DNA of 64,000 nucleotides from Chromatocurvus sp046260765 (lineage in GTDB: Bacteria > Pseudomonadota > Gammaproteobacteria > Pseudomonadales > Halieaceae). This document shows, one piece after another, positions 24,789 to 33,402 of this stretch; position 1 is the first letter of the stretch; each line of letters starts with the position of its first letter. The DNA is taken from NCBI GenBank assembly GCA_046260765.1, contig JBHEOO010000017.1, positions 1 to 64,000 of the forward strand. The letters run 5' to 3'. The notes under the pieces were generated by a model. That model ran no database searches and had not been told where the DNA came from. It saw only the letters and a list, made by a program, of their open reading frames with translations. A program made the translations under genes and the position numbers.

Positions 24789-26996
24789 TCAGCGCGCCAG
24801 TGGATCCGGTCGCATCTGGAAATGGTACACCTTGCTGGTCGTGTCCGCCCCGGTTTCCATGTGAAAAGGCGCCCGGCTGCTGAAGGTCGCCCATAGGCCG
24901 CGCCCTTTCCAGCCGCCGTCGGGATCATCAATACGCCCATCCATCCACTTGGTATAGAACCCGAGGGGGTAGGGGACGGTCAGCCGCACCCATTCACCCT
25001 CATGCAGTACCAGTAGCGCCTCTGACAGATTGCCGGTGTTGATCGGCGTGTTGGCACCGAGGCCCAGAGTGTCAAACTGGTCTACCCAGGTGTAGTAGCT
25101 GCCTTCTGCGCTGCCCTCGTGCTGCTGGTTGCGGAATTTCGGCAAGGGTTCGGCATAGAAAGTCCAGCCTTCGGGACAGTGCTGCCCGGTTGCCGTCGGC
25201 CCGTTCATGGGACCCTCGCAGAGGCGGCGGTCGAAGCTTGCCATGTGGCCACTGGCCATCGCCGCCCATGCCACGCCGTTGCGATCAATGTCCATGCCTC
25301 TTGGGGAAAAACCCTCGATGGCACTGCCATTTTTGTCCACTGGCGGCTCGAAGTACTCAGTCAGCGCCGTGCGAACGGGATCCTCCCCGGGAACCAGCCG
25401 CACCAGACCTCCCGGGTAGCCGAGTGTCGAGCCCCATATGGAGCCGTCGGGCGCCGGCGCTACTGCGTAGTAACCCGCCTGGATACGTGTGTCCTTGCTG
25501 GGGTCGGCAGCCTCGCCGGGTTGCACATAGCCCTCATCCCTACGGCCATTGCCGTTGGTGTCCAGTATGGTCGGTGTCCAGCCCTGTGCCGCGGCGGCAT
25601 CGCCGGTCTCTAAATATTTGGCGACATCGAGCCAGCCCACCACATCGCGTCCGCCGCTGGTCCACAGGGTGTTCTGCGCGTCTTCGGCAAACATCAGGTG
25701 ATGGGTGCTGAAGCAGGTGTCGATAGGGGTATACACGTCGGTTGACGGCTCATAGACGCCGAGATGACGAGACGAGGTCTCGGTGGGAAATGCCTGGGCT
25801 GCGGGATGGCTGGAACCCTCGCGACAGAATGCCGGGTTATCCTTGGGATCACGCACGCGCGCGGTTAACCAGACGCGACCGTCGGCATCCAGCATGGGGT
25901 TGTGCGCGGTGGTCGCACTGTCCCAGATCGGCTCCTTACCCCAGAACACCGAGGGACCCGCCACCGGTGCCGGGTCGGGATCATAGCCCGAGTCGGGCAG
26001 GGGGAAGATCGGTATTTCTGAACTCTCGTGCGTTACCGGATTGAGCACCGGCATGTAGTCGGCGCTGTTCTCCAGGACGCCATACAGCTTGCCGCGTGCG
26101 TTGACTGTGGGATCGCGGCGGTCAGTGGAAACGACATCGTGCAGATAGACCTTTGGATCCGCCCAGTCCCACTGGGTGATCACGACGTTGCGCTCAAGCC
26201 CTTGCGGGCGCTCCGGCGCCAGCGGCAGCTCACCGTCGGCGATACGGTCGGTCCAGTCTGCATACAGCCCTATGGCGCGCTCCAGGCCCATGCCCGCGAG
26301 AATGTTCACCATGCCCGTGCCGGCCTGGCCCGCCTGTACGCGCTGGTGCCAGGCTTCCACGCTGCTGCGTCCATCGCTGAACAGCGCGGGAATTTCCCGG
26401 GTGGCCTTGCTGCCGAGCTGGTGACAGGCGAGGCAGCTGTTGTTGCCCACGCGTCGCACCCAGTCCTCGTAATGCGTGATGGATTCGGCAATGCCGTTGC
26501 CCTGTGGGCCGGTGCCCGGGAATTCACTTTTGTCTGGCAGTTCCAGCAGCGAATACCAGTAACCGGCAGGATAATAGTCGGCGGCCGCGGCCGCACTGGG
26601 AGCTGAGCGAGCCTCAAGTGCCAGCTGCTTACCCGGCGTCGCCGTTACCTTTTCGGAGTCCACCAGCCCGTAGCCTCGCACCCAGACCTGGTAGCTGGCG
26701 TCGGGCAGGTCGGGCACCAGGAATCGTCCCGCATCATCGGTGACGACTATGCGGGCGAAGCGGGTAGGCAGATCGGTTGTTTCAGCAATGACCCAGACAC
26801 CGGCTTCCGGGCCCGCAGGTCCTGACACCACGCCGCTGATATCTGTGTCGCTGGTCGCTACACTACCGGCCCGTGCTGGCGCCGAGGTGTCGGTCTGGTC
26901 AGTAATCTGCAGCTTTGCGTCAGTGTCCTCACGATCGCAGGCGCTGAGTGCACCCAGAGAAATGATAAAAGACACTATCCATGTCAGTCGGTGCAT
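24789..26996 (-). CDS. Large lipoprotein with regulatory-like domain and one c-type heme site
   Basis: 735-residue predicted lipoprotein (MHRLTWIVSFIISLGALSAC, lipobox LSAC). A carboxypeptidase-regulatory-like domain spans about residues 50-125 (DISGVVSGPAGPEAGVWVIA, DDAGRFLVPDLPD). Near residue 190 NNSCLACHQLG gives a single CxxCH heme site. The rest resembles a streptogramin-lyase-like propeller (DGSIWGSTLGYPGGLVRLVP, DIDRNGVAWAAM). GGGAGG eight bases upstream favours ATG 26996 over 27002. Similar proteins exist in other proteobacteria but their role is not established. Probably periplasmic electron transfer or oxidation. The alkA-type gene follows four bases after its stop. Confidence 0.75.
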   Translation of the reverse strand: MHRLTWIVSFIISLGALSACDREDTDAKLQITDQTDTSAPARAGSVATSDTDISGVVSGPAGPEAGVWVIAETTDLPTRFARIVVTDDAGRFLVPDLPDASYQVWVRGYGLVDSEKVTATPGKQLALEARSAPSAAAAADYYPAGYWYSLLELPDKSEFPGTGPQGNGIAESITHYEDWVRRVGNNSCLACHQLGSKATREIPALFSDGRSSVEAWHQRVQAGQAGTGMVNILAGMGLERAIGLYADWTDRIADGELPLAPERPQGLERNVVITQWDWADPKVYLHDVVSTDRRDPTVNARGKLYGVLENSADYMPVLNPVTHESSEIPIFPLPDSGYDPDPAPVAGPSVFWGKEPIWDSATTAHNPMLDADGRVWLTARVRDPKDNPAFCREGSSHPAAQAFPTETSSRHLGVYEPSTDVYTPIDTCFSTHHLMFAEDAQNTLWTSGGRDVVGWLDVAKYLETGDAAAAQGWTPTILDTNGNGRRDEGYVQPGEAADPSKDTRIQAGYYAVAPAPDGSIWGSTLGYPGGLVRLVPGEDPVRTALTEYFEPPVDKNGSAIEGFSPRGMDIDRNGVAWAAMASGHMASFDRRLCEGPMNGPTATGQHCPEGWTFYAEPLPKFRNQQHEGSAEGSYYTWVDQFDTLGLGANTPINTGNLSEALLVLHEGEWVRLTVPYPLGFYTKWMDGRIDDPDGGWKGRGLWATFSSRAPFHMETGADTTSKVYHFQMRPDPLAR

Positions 26997-27086
26997 TGCC
27001 ATACCCTCCCGGTGTCAACGCATCTCTTAAGGAGCGTGGCGCTCCGATCCTCTATGAAACACCGGTCAAGCTATAGACTTCACCGG

Positions 27087-28652
27087 TCAGGGCCTGAAAT
27101 CTGCCATCGTATCATCGTCCATGTGCTCGTCATTCGCTTCTTCTGCGTCGAGCACCTCAAGATGCTCTTCCGCAAACCAGCGTGTCATGAGAAAGCGCAG
27201 CGGAACCAGCATTGCAATAAGAAGCGGAAACAGGATTCCGGCCGGGCTGCTCTTCAGTATCCAGAGTGCGATAAGCGCCAGGAGCTGTATCAGCGTGAAC
27301 ACGTGGATGACCTTGCGCGGTACCTTGCGCACGTAATGGGTCTGTGGGTAAAGCTTTCTGTCCGTTGCCCAGAGGCGCACGCGCTCAAAGAATTCAGTAC
27401 CACTCAGCGTATTGAAACCCATGTAGAGAAAAAGGCCGAATAGAACCTCCATGGGGATCATCTTGATCAGTGGCAGCATTAATATTGAGGCCGCCAGCAA
27501 GAGGTGTATTAACAGTGGCGATATGCGGTTCTCCTCCACCGCGATGATTTTCTCGGTGGTGCTTGAGCCCAGACTCACTGTCTCCGTTGTTGCGAGGCTC
27601 TTGACATGATTCAGGGAGTGCACGGTGGCGGCGACTATCCATGGCAGGGCAAACAGTGAGCAGACGGCTGTGATCGCAGCGACGACGACGAGGTCCAGGT
27701 TATAGCCACAGCCCTTGCGCAGTGAGTGCAGTGGGCTGTTGACCAGTCGGGCCGTGATGTTCTGGTCAAGGAACAGCAGTACTGTCACCAGCAGTGCCGG
27801 GCCGGCCGCCGCAAATATGACCCACGTGGGCACGGCAAACAGATCAACCAGCCAGGGCCTGCCCGTTGTGGTGGCGAAGGTTTCAGGGACTGCAGCGCGC
27901 TCCACTTCTATTTCTGGCATCAACAGGGCGAACGCCGTCATGATGGCGATAGCGATGGCCGGGCCAAAGTCCGAAATGAACTCGCGTGCCTTGCGCTGCA
28001 GGTAGGGCGTCTGCAGCACCATCTTCAGGCTTCGCGCCAGCATGTAGGTTCCCAGCGACAGCACCAGCGTCATCAGCGCGGTGGCGTCATCGCGCGGCGT
28101 TTCGAGAAAGGGTGCGAGCAGGGACTTCACGGCTTCGTAGATAAAGATGACCGCTACCAGCGCAGCGAAGATCTCGTCCGTGAAGCGCGTGAACAGGCGC
28201 ATCAGGGCACTGGCATCGGTGAAGGCGAGAATCAGCATGAACAGACCGGCCCACAGGCCAACCCAGGCGTACAACGACAGGAAAGGCAGGTTCATCTGTA
28301 GACTCAACGCGTACAGCAGGCCCGTGAAGATCGTGATAGGACCTGTTCCGCCCAGAATCGTCAGCGGTTGCCCGGCGAACAACGCGAACAAAATGCCGCC
28401 AAGTGCGGTTGCCACAATCATTTCTACGGTGCCGATCTGGCCGCCGGTCAGGATGCTGGTGAGAGCCCCGAATGCGACGGCGTTTGCCAGGCAGGCGAAA
28501 AACAAAAACACCGTGGAGGCAACGACCTTACTGCTGAGACCGTCGCGAAAATCGCTGATATAAAAGGGTAGTCGGCGCCTGAGGTCGTTCTGCAGTCCGC
28601 CGAAAAGGCGACCGGTGTACGCCAGAGGATCACTGCTATCCGTTTTTTTCAT
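27087..28652 (-). CDS. SLC4-type bicarbonate/anion transporter
   Basis: 521-residue inner-membrane protein with about 12 TM segments. It resembles the transmembrane domain of animal band 3 / SLC4 anion exchangers (HCO3- transporter family). The N-terminal RLPFYISDFRDGLSSKVVAS, then FTGLLYALSL, FTDEIFAALVAVIFIYEA and, near the C-terminus, MIPMEVLFGLFLYMGFNTLS are recognisable family segments. The cytoplasmic N-domain of animal proteins is absent, and an acidic tail (DEHMDDDTM) ends the protein. It probably moves bicarbonate or borate, direction and coupling unknown. The tandem UspA gene lies 58 bp upstream on the same strand. Confidence 0.85.
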   Translation of the reverse strand: MKKTDSSDPLAYTGRLFGGLQNDLRRRLPFYISDFRDGLSSKVVASTVFLFFACLANAVAFGALTSILTGGQIGTVEMIVATALGGILFALFAGQPLTILGGTGPITIFTGLLYALSLQMNLPFLSLYAWVGLWAGLFMLILAFTDASALMRLFTRFTDEIFAALVAVIFIYEAVKSLLAPFLETPRDDATALMTLVLSLGTYMLARSLKMVLQTPYLQRKAREFISDFGPAIAIAIMTAFALLMPEIEVERAAVPETFATTTGRPWLVDLFAVPTWVIFAAAGPALLVTVLLFLDQNITARLVNSPLHSLRKGCGYNLDLVVVAAITAVCSLFALPWIVAATVHSLNHVKSLATTETVSLGSSTTEKIIAVEENRISPLLIHLLLAASILMLPLIKMIPMEVLFGLFLYMGFNTLSGTEFFERVRLWATDRKLYPQTHYVRKVPRKVIHVFTLIQLLALIALWILKSSPAGILFPLLIAMLVPLRFLMTRWFAEEHLEVLDAEEANDEHMDDDTMADFRP

Positions 28653-28710
28653 CGGGCTCTCGTCTCGTTTTGGGTGGCTGCGCCGCTTGACGCGGGAAGG
28701 GTGTTGGCGG

Positions 28711-29625
28711 CTATGGTTCTATCGGAGGCGTGAAGCCCGGGGGCTTGATGGCAATTACGGAGCAGTTGGCCCAGGGCAGGACGTTCTCGGCCGTGTTGCC
28801 GGTAAGCAGTCCCTTGATACCCTGGCGCGCGACCGTTCCCATAATGAGCAGATCGACCGGGTGCTTCTCGAGGAATTCGAGAATTCTTGCGTAGGCATTG
28901 CCGTCGGTAATGGTGATATCCCATGTCCCTTCCGGCAGCAGGGACCGGCACTGTGCCTCCAGGGTCGCCTTGGCATCGTCCAGGCGTCGCTGGCGCTCTC
29001 CACGCGCCACGGTATCCAGAAAGTGCGCCGCCTCGGGATGCTCAACGACATGCAGGACTTTCACGTCAGCGCCATCGTACTGCTGCTTGAGCGCCGCCGC
29101 TATCGATAGCGCCGCCTCGCCCACGGGCGTCAGGTCGTGCGCAACGAGCACGGTGGGATGTTCCGGACGCGGCTCATCCTTGACCACCCAGACGGGGCAG
29201 GGGCAGAGGCGCAGAAGCTTGTTGCCTGTGCTGCCGAACAGTAGGCGTCCGGCAAGGCTGCGCTTGCGGGTGCCGATGACAACCAGGTCGTAATTTTCTT
29301 TTACAACCGCGTGCAGAATTTCCCGCCAATGCTCGCCAAAGCGAATTGCGGTGCTGGCCCGCAGGTCCTCCCCCGCATCCGCCTGTAGCTTTTCGAGAAT
29401 CTTGAGTGCGGCTGCGTGTTGTTTTCCTGCGGCGGTGCTCGTATCCGGGGTGTCGGATGCCTGCTTGTTGCCTGTCGCATTGATGACGTGCATGAACGTC
29501 ACCTCGGCGTTGTCGCGCCGGGCCGTGATCAGTGCCTCGCGAACTGCGACAGCGCCGGTATCAGCGATGGTTTCCGACTTATAATCGATGTCGACAGCAA
29601 CCAGCACTCTGCGAAACTGAATCAT
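28711..29625 (-). CDS. Tandem universal stress protein (UspE-like)
   Basis: 304-residue soluble protein of two Usp domains: residues 1-150 (MIQFRRVLVAVDIDYKSETI, VVIGTRKRSLAGRLLFGSTG) and 155-300 (TVLVAHDLTPVGEAALSIAA, LLIMGTVARQGIKGLLTGNT). Both carry the G-x2-G-x9-G(S/T) nucleotide-binding pattern. Length and tandem architecture resemble E. coli UspE. GAGGA at a suitable distance supports ATG 29625. A 16-bp direct repeat lies directly upstream (29650-29691). With the SLC4 transporter downstream it may form a two-gene unit responding to pH or starvation stress; this is inference. Confidence 0.9.
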   Translation of the reverse strand: MIQFRRVLVAVDIDYKSETIADTGAVAVREALITARRDNAEVTFMHVINATGNKQASDTPDTSTAAGKQHAAALKILEKLQADAGEDLRASTAIRFGEHWREILHAVVKENYDLVVIGTRKRSLAGRLLFGSTGNKLLRLCPCPVWVVKDEPRPEHPTVLVAHDLTPVGEAALSIAAALKQQYDGADVKVLHVVEHPEAAHFLDTVARGERQRRLDDAKATLEAQCRSLLPEGTWDITITDGNAYARILEFLEKHPVDLLIMGTVARQGIKGLLTGNTAENVLPWANCSVIAIKPPGFTPPIEP

Positions 29626-29649
29626 GTTGGCCGTTTCCTCCAAAGGGCG

Positions 29650-29691
29650 CTCGCACTGGAACCTCTTGCAGGGTTCTCGCACTGGAACCTC
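29650..29691. repeat. Two 16-bp direct repeats before the usp gene
   Basis: CTCGCACTGGAACCTC occurs exactly at 29650-29665 and 29676-29691, a 26-bp period. The copies are 25-66 bp upstream of the UspE-like start, in the leader or promoter, and could be paired operator sites. Confidence 0.85.
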
Positions 29692-29797
29692 GCCTTTGCG
29701 CCGTGGTACGAGCGCACCAGCGCACGTCTAAAAAAACACGAGCCTAGCAATCAGACTTCCGCACTACAAGAAAAACCGGAGTGCGCACAGCTTACGC

Positions 29798-29950
29798 TCA
29801 GAAGTTGAAGTTGTTCCCGCCGAACAGTCCTATAAGACCCACGGCAATAAGATAGATTGCAACAATCTTGGCCAGCAGGCGTGGAAACATGAAGATAAGA
29901 ACGCCGGCGATGAGTGAAACCAGTGGCGTCAGTGCGAGGTTGATGTCCAT
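29798..29950 (-). CDS. DUF3096 small membrane protein
   Basis: 50-residue protein MDINLALTPLVSLIAGVLIF continuing MFPRLLAKIVAIYLIAVGLI and ending LFGGNNFNF, with two hydrophobic helices separated by a short basic loop. Length and pattern match the DUF3096 family of tiny inner-membrane proteins, function unknown. An AAGGA ribosome site stands eight bases before the ATG. It is on the same strand as and upstream of the UspE-like gene, 172 bp away, and probably has its own promoter. Confidence 0.8.
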   Translation of the reverse strand: MDINLALTPLVSLIAGVLIFMFPRLLAKIVAIYLIAVGLIGLFGGNNFNF

Positions 29951-30106
29951 GAAGGATTTCCTTTTTCGTTATGGCTACGGGATAGCGCCAGCCTACTTTC
30001 ATTTGCGCCCTGTCGTTAGTGCGGTGAGGTGAATCAAGAGCGGCATGGTCGACACCGGTTTGGCGTAAAGATTATCTCAGCCTACTCCCTATACCTGAAA
30101 GAGGCG

Positions 30107-31807
30107 TCAGCGTTGGAACACAATCCGTCCTTCCTTGATGGTCTGCTCTACTACCAGAGTATCCAGTTCTTCCTCAGGCACGGCCATTGGATTTTCCGAC
30201 AGCACGACAAAGTCCGCCAGTTTACCCGGCTCGATACTGCCCTTTTCATGCTCTTCAAAATGTTGCCACGCAGGCCACAGCGTCATGGCTTTCAGGGCCG
30301 TGGCGACCGGCACGCGATGCTCTGGCCCCAGGATGTCGCCGCTGCGCGAGCGGCGCGTGACGGTTGCCGACAGCACGCGCATGGAATCCGGAAGCGCCAC
30401 CGGAGCGTCGTGGTGGCTGCCGAACATCATGCCCCTCTCCAGTAGCCAGCCGGTGGGGGAAATATTGTCGGCGCGTGCCGGGCCGAGAACGGACTCCCGG
30501 TGCCAGTCGCCCCAATAGAACGTGTGCATGGGGAACAGGGACGGAAAAATGCTCAGCTCGTCGAGTGCCTCCACCTGGTCCCGGCGCAGGGTCTGTCCAT
30601 GGATCAGTACCGGGCGATTGTCGACCTCGGGATATTTTGCCCTCGCTGCGCGTATCGCATCGATGTACTGGTCGATTGCGGCATCGCCGTTGGCGTGACA
30701 GAGAATCTGCCAGCCCTTGGCAAACGCTCTTTCAACAGAGGCCAGGGCGGTGCTTTCGTCGATGGCGGCATAGCCGCGGTAGCTGTCGGACTGGCCGTGG
30801 GGTGGGTGAAAGTAAGGTTCGCTGAGGTAGGCGGTCTTGCCCTGGGGTGAGCCATCGATAGTCAGCTTGACGCCGCCCACGCGGAAGCCGTTCGTGTAGG
30901 TTCGTGACGGCGTGACTTCCTGCACCACGAGCATGTCCGGGTAGGCAACCAGGTCCACATCCAGGGCGCCGCGTTCAGCGGCCCGACGCATAGCAGCCAT
31001 GGCTGCGGGCATCGCTCGCCCTTCCTGCACCGTGGTATAGCCGTAGGCGCTCGCCAGTCGGGTACCTTCGATTACCAGGTGCTCGTGCATGGCGTCGTCG
31101 AACTGTGACAGCAGCTGCATGAGCGGGGAGAGAAACGCCATTTCCTCCAGCACGCCATTCGGCTGGCGGCTATCCTGCTCGCGCCGGATGATGCCGCCGG
31201 CGGGATTTTCGCTCGCTGCCGTGATGTCCATCATCGCGAGCGCCTTGCTGTTGGCAACGCCGAAGTGGCCTGACTGATGAATGATCATAACGGGGTGGTT
31301 GGTAGTGACGGCATCCAGTTCCTGTCGTGTCGGGTGGCGCTGCTCAGCCAGCTGGGAATCGTCGTAGCCAAAGCCGACCACCCAGCCGATGCCCTGCATC
31401 ACCGCTGAGTCGCCTGCCATCCAGTCCTTAAGCTGCGTCTGCAGGGTGGCGATATCGGCACCCATACCGTCCGGTGGCGGCAGAAGGTTGGCGGTGCTCG
31501 CCTGCAGACCAATGCCGTAGGCGTGGCCGTGGGAGTCCACAAAACCCGGCAGCAGGGTGCGTCCCTCCAGGTCTATGCCGCGTGCGTCATTCCCCGCACT
31601 GGCCAGGACGTCAGCTGTATCGCCCACTGCCAGAATGCGCCCCTCTCTGACCGCTACCGCCTCCGCCAGGGGTCTGTCATCGTCCATGGTGATGATCGTG
31701 CCGTTGTAGTAATAGTGGTCCGTTGCCACTGCGCTGGTTGCAAGTGCGAGGCTTGCAAGGAAGAGCAAGCTGCGCAGGCGTGTGCGGGTCGTTTTTGCCT
31801 GGTTCAT
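30107..31807 (-). CDS. Exported amidohydrolase (YtcJ-like)
   Basis: 566-residue amidohydrolase 3 family enzyme with a Sec signal (cleaved near SAVA, about residue 28). Metal motif LLPGFVDSHGHAYGIG, HANGDAAIDQYIDAIR and the late GSHHDAPVALP and GKLADFVVLSENPM segments are in family order. It differs from the Tat-exported homologue at 10032 in using a Sec-type signal. Probably hydrolyses amide-type substrates in the periplasm; specific substrate unknown. Divergent from satD. Confidence 0.87.
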   Translation of the reverse strand: MNQAKTTRTRLRSLLFLASLALATSAVATDHYYYNGTIITMDDDRPLAEAVAVREGRILAVGDTADVLASAGNDARGIDLEGRTLLPGFVDSHGHAYGIGLQASTANLLPPPDGMGADIATLQTQLKDWMAGDSAVMQGIGWVVGFGYDDSQLAEQRHPTRQELDAVTTNHPVMIIHQSGHFGVANSKALAMMDITAASENPAGGIIRREQDSRQPNGVLEEMAFLSPLMQLLSQFDDAMHEHLVIEGTRLASAYGYTTVQEGRAMPAAMAAMRRAAERGALDVDLVAYPDMLVVQEVTPSRTYTNGFRVGGVKLTIDGSPQGKTAYLSEPYFHPPHGQSDSYRGYAAIDESTALASVERAFAKGWQILCHANGDAAIDQYIDAIRAARAKYPEVDNRPVLIHGQTLRRDQVEALDELSIFPSLFPMHTFYWGDWHRESVLGPARADNISPTGWLLERGMMFGSHHDAPVALPDSMRVLSATVTRRSRSGDILGPEHRVPVATALKAMTLWPAWQHFEEHEKGSIEPGKLADFVVLSENPMAVPEEELDTLVVEQTIKEGRIVFQR

Positions 31808-31924
31808 GAAGGATGCCTCGGGGGTGACTGTGGATGATAATGCCAGACCGATAAGTTATGTCACGCATCGAGGGCGGGGCGTGAGGCCACGAATGTGTTA
31901 AACCGCAATAGTTGTATAGAGCAA

Positions 31925-31976
31925 TATTCAACTAAAATGGTTTAAAATAATTAAATATAACTATTTCGGTTGAATA
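31925..31976. promoter_or_regulatory. AT-rich control region with 16-bp inverted repeats before satD
   Basis: TATTCAACTAAAATGG (31925-31940) and CTATTTCGGTTGAATA (31961-31976) are inverted copies matching at 13 of 16 positions, 20 bp apart. The surrounding 75 bp is strikingly AT-rich against a GC-rich genome. It lies between the divergent amidohydrolase and satD genes, about 50 bp before the satD start. Confidence 0.6.
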
Positions 31977-32027
31977 AGCTGACCTCTAACTGATAGGGTT
32001 CTTCCGTTGCGAACAACAACGGCTGCA

Positions 32028-32684
32028 ATGAGCGTGCAATATCTCGTCCTGATCGGTGATCTACGTGACTCCCGGAGAGTGAAAGATCGAGCAGGTCTCC
32101 AATGCCTGTTCGAGTCGTCGCTCGCGTCCCTGAACGAACGTTTCCAGAGTGCCCTCGCATCCCCACTCACCATTACTCTTGGCGATGAGTTCCAGGCGGT
32201 GTTTTCCGATCCGCTCCCGGTGTGGGAGATACTCTCCGCCCTGCAGGCGCGCCTGTTTCCTATAACGGCCCGCTTTGGTCTTGGGCTTGGAGAGATCGCA
32301 ACCCCCATCAATTCTCAGGCAGCGCTCGGCATGGATGGTCCTGCCTTTTACCATGCACGGGACGCTATTGTTCTGTTGAAGAAACAGGGTGGCAATTATC
32401 GCATTGAGGGCATTGATGACGTCGATCTGATCAATCACGCTTTGTCCCTGGTTTCTGAACTGCAGGAAAGCTGGCACGGCAACCGTTTCGCCACGTATCA
32501 CAGCTTTCTTGCGGGCGTTCCGGTTCAGCAGATCGCGCAGGCACTGAAAATCAGCAAGACTGCCGTCTACAAGAATCTGCACGACGGGCATCTGCATTCG
32601 ATTTCCGGTATCCAAAGATCAATCGCGACGAAGATTGCAGCTACGATGGAAGCGACGGAGACTGATAGTGACGAAAGGTCGTGA
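32028..32684 (+). CDS. SatD family protein
   Basis: 218-residue soluble protein of the SatD family: MSVQYLVLIGDLRDSRRV at the start, LTITLGDEFQAVFSDP near residues 48-63 and a C-terminal helix-turn-helix (QQIAQALKISKTAVYKNLHD). SatD proteins are named from Streptococcus acid-tolerance loci; their mechanism is unknown. The GDL/GDEF residues suggest a nucleotide-cyclase-like fold, and the HTH suggests DNA binding, so it may recognise the inverted repeats upstream. ATG 32028 preferred over TTG 32007. The ung start overlaps its end. Confidence 0.75.
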   Translation: MSVQYLVLIGDLRDSRRVKDRAGLQCLFESSLASLNERFQSALASPLTITLGDEFQAVFSDPLPVWEILSALQARLFPITARFGLGLGEIATPINSQAALGMDGPAFYHARDAIVLLKKQGGNYRIEGIDDVDLINHALSLVSELQESWHGNRFATYHSFLAGVPVQQIAQALKISKTAVYKNLHDGHLHSISGIQRSIATKIAATMEATETDSDERS

Positions 32685-33402
32685 CGTCCAGCTGCAGCCC
32701 GATTGGCTGCGGCTGCTGGGCGATGAATTCGAGCAGGACTACATGCGTAACCTCGCGGAGTTCCTGCGCCAGCGACGAGGGGAGGGCGCAGTGCTTTATC
32801 CGCCGCCTGCGGAGATATTCAACGCGCTCTGGTACACCCCGCCCGAGAATGTCGCGGTGGTGATTCTGGGTCAGGATCCCTATCACAACCCGGGACAGGC
32901 GCACGGCCTGTGTTTTTCAGTTCGTCCGGGTGTCGCCGTGCCGCCGTCGCTGCGCAATATCTTTCAGGAGCAGCGCGATGACCTCGGTATAGACATGCCT
33001 GCACATGGCTCGCTGATCGCCTGGGCGCGTCGCGGCGTGCTGCTGCTGAACAGCGTGCTCACGGTCGAGCAGGGCCAGCCAGCCGCGCACCAGGGGCGCG
33101 GCTGGGAGCGCTTCACCGATCGCGTGATTGAGGTGGTCAATGCGCGGGATCGTCCGGTCGTGTTCATGCTCTGGGGCAGCTACGCCCAGAAAAAAGGCGC
33201 GTCGATCGATGTATCACGCCACTGCGTTCTGCGCGCACCCCATCCATCGCCGCTGAGCGCGCACCGCGGTTTCTTCGGCTGCGGGCACTTCAGTGCCGCC
33301 AATGCCTTTCTGCGCGAACTCGATCTTGGCGACCTGGACTGGACGCTTCCTCCGCTGGTCGAGGCGCGTCAGCTGGCCTCGCTGGATCCGCGCACGCTGT
33401 AG
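32668..33402 (+). CDS. ung: Uracil-DNA glycosylase
   Basis: Family 1 enzyme excising uracil from DNA. Motifs GQDPYHNPGQAHGL (catalytic Asp at about residue 70) and HPSPLSAHRGF with the catalytic His are intact, as is LLLNSVLTV. GTG 32668, with GGAGA seven bases upstream, gives 244 aa, near the usual 220-230. The start overlaps the satD 3' end by 17 bp, so the two may be coexpressed. No part of the active site is missing. Confidence 0.96.
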   Translation: MTKGRDVQLQPDWLRLLGDEFEQDYMRNLAEFLRQRRGEGAVLYPPPAEIFNALWYTPPENVAVVILGQDPYHNPGQAHGLCFSVRPGVAVPPSLRNIFQEQRDDLGIDMPAHGSLIAWARRGVLLLNSVLTVEQGQPAAHQGRGWERFTDRVIEVVNARDRPVVFMLWGSYAQKKGASIDVSRHCVLRAPHPSPLSAHRGFFGCGHFSAANAFLRELDLGDLDWTLPPLVEARQLASLDPRTL

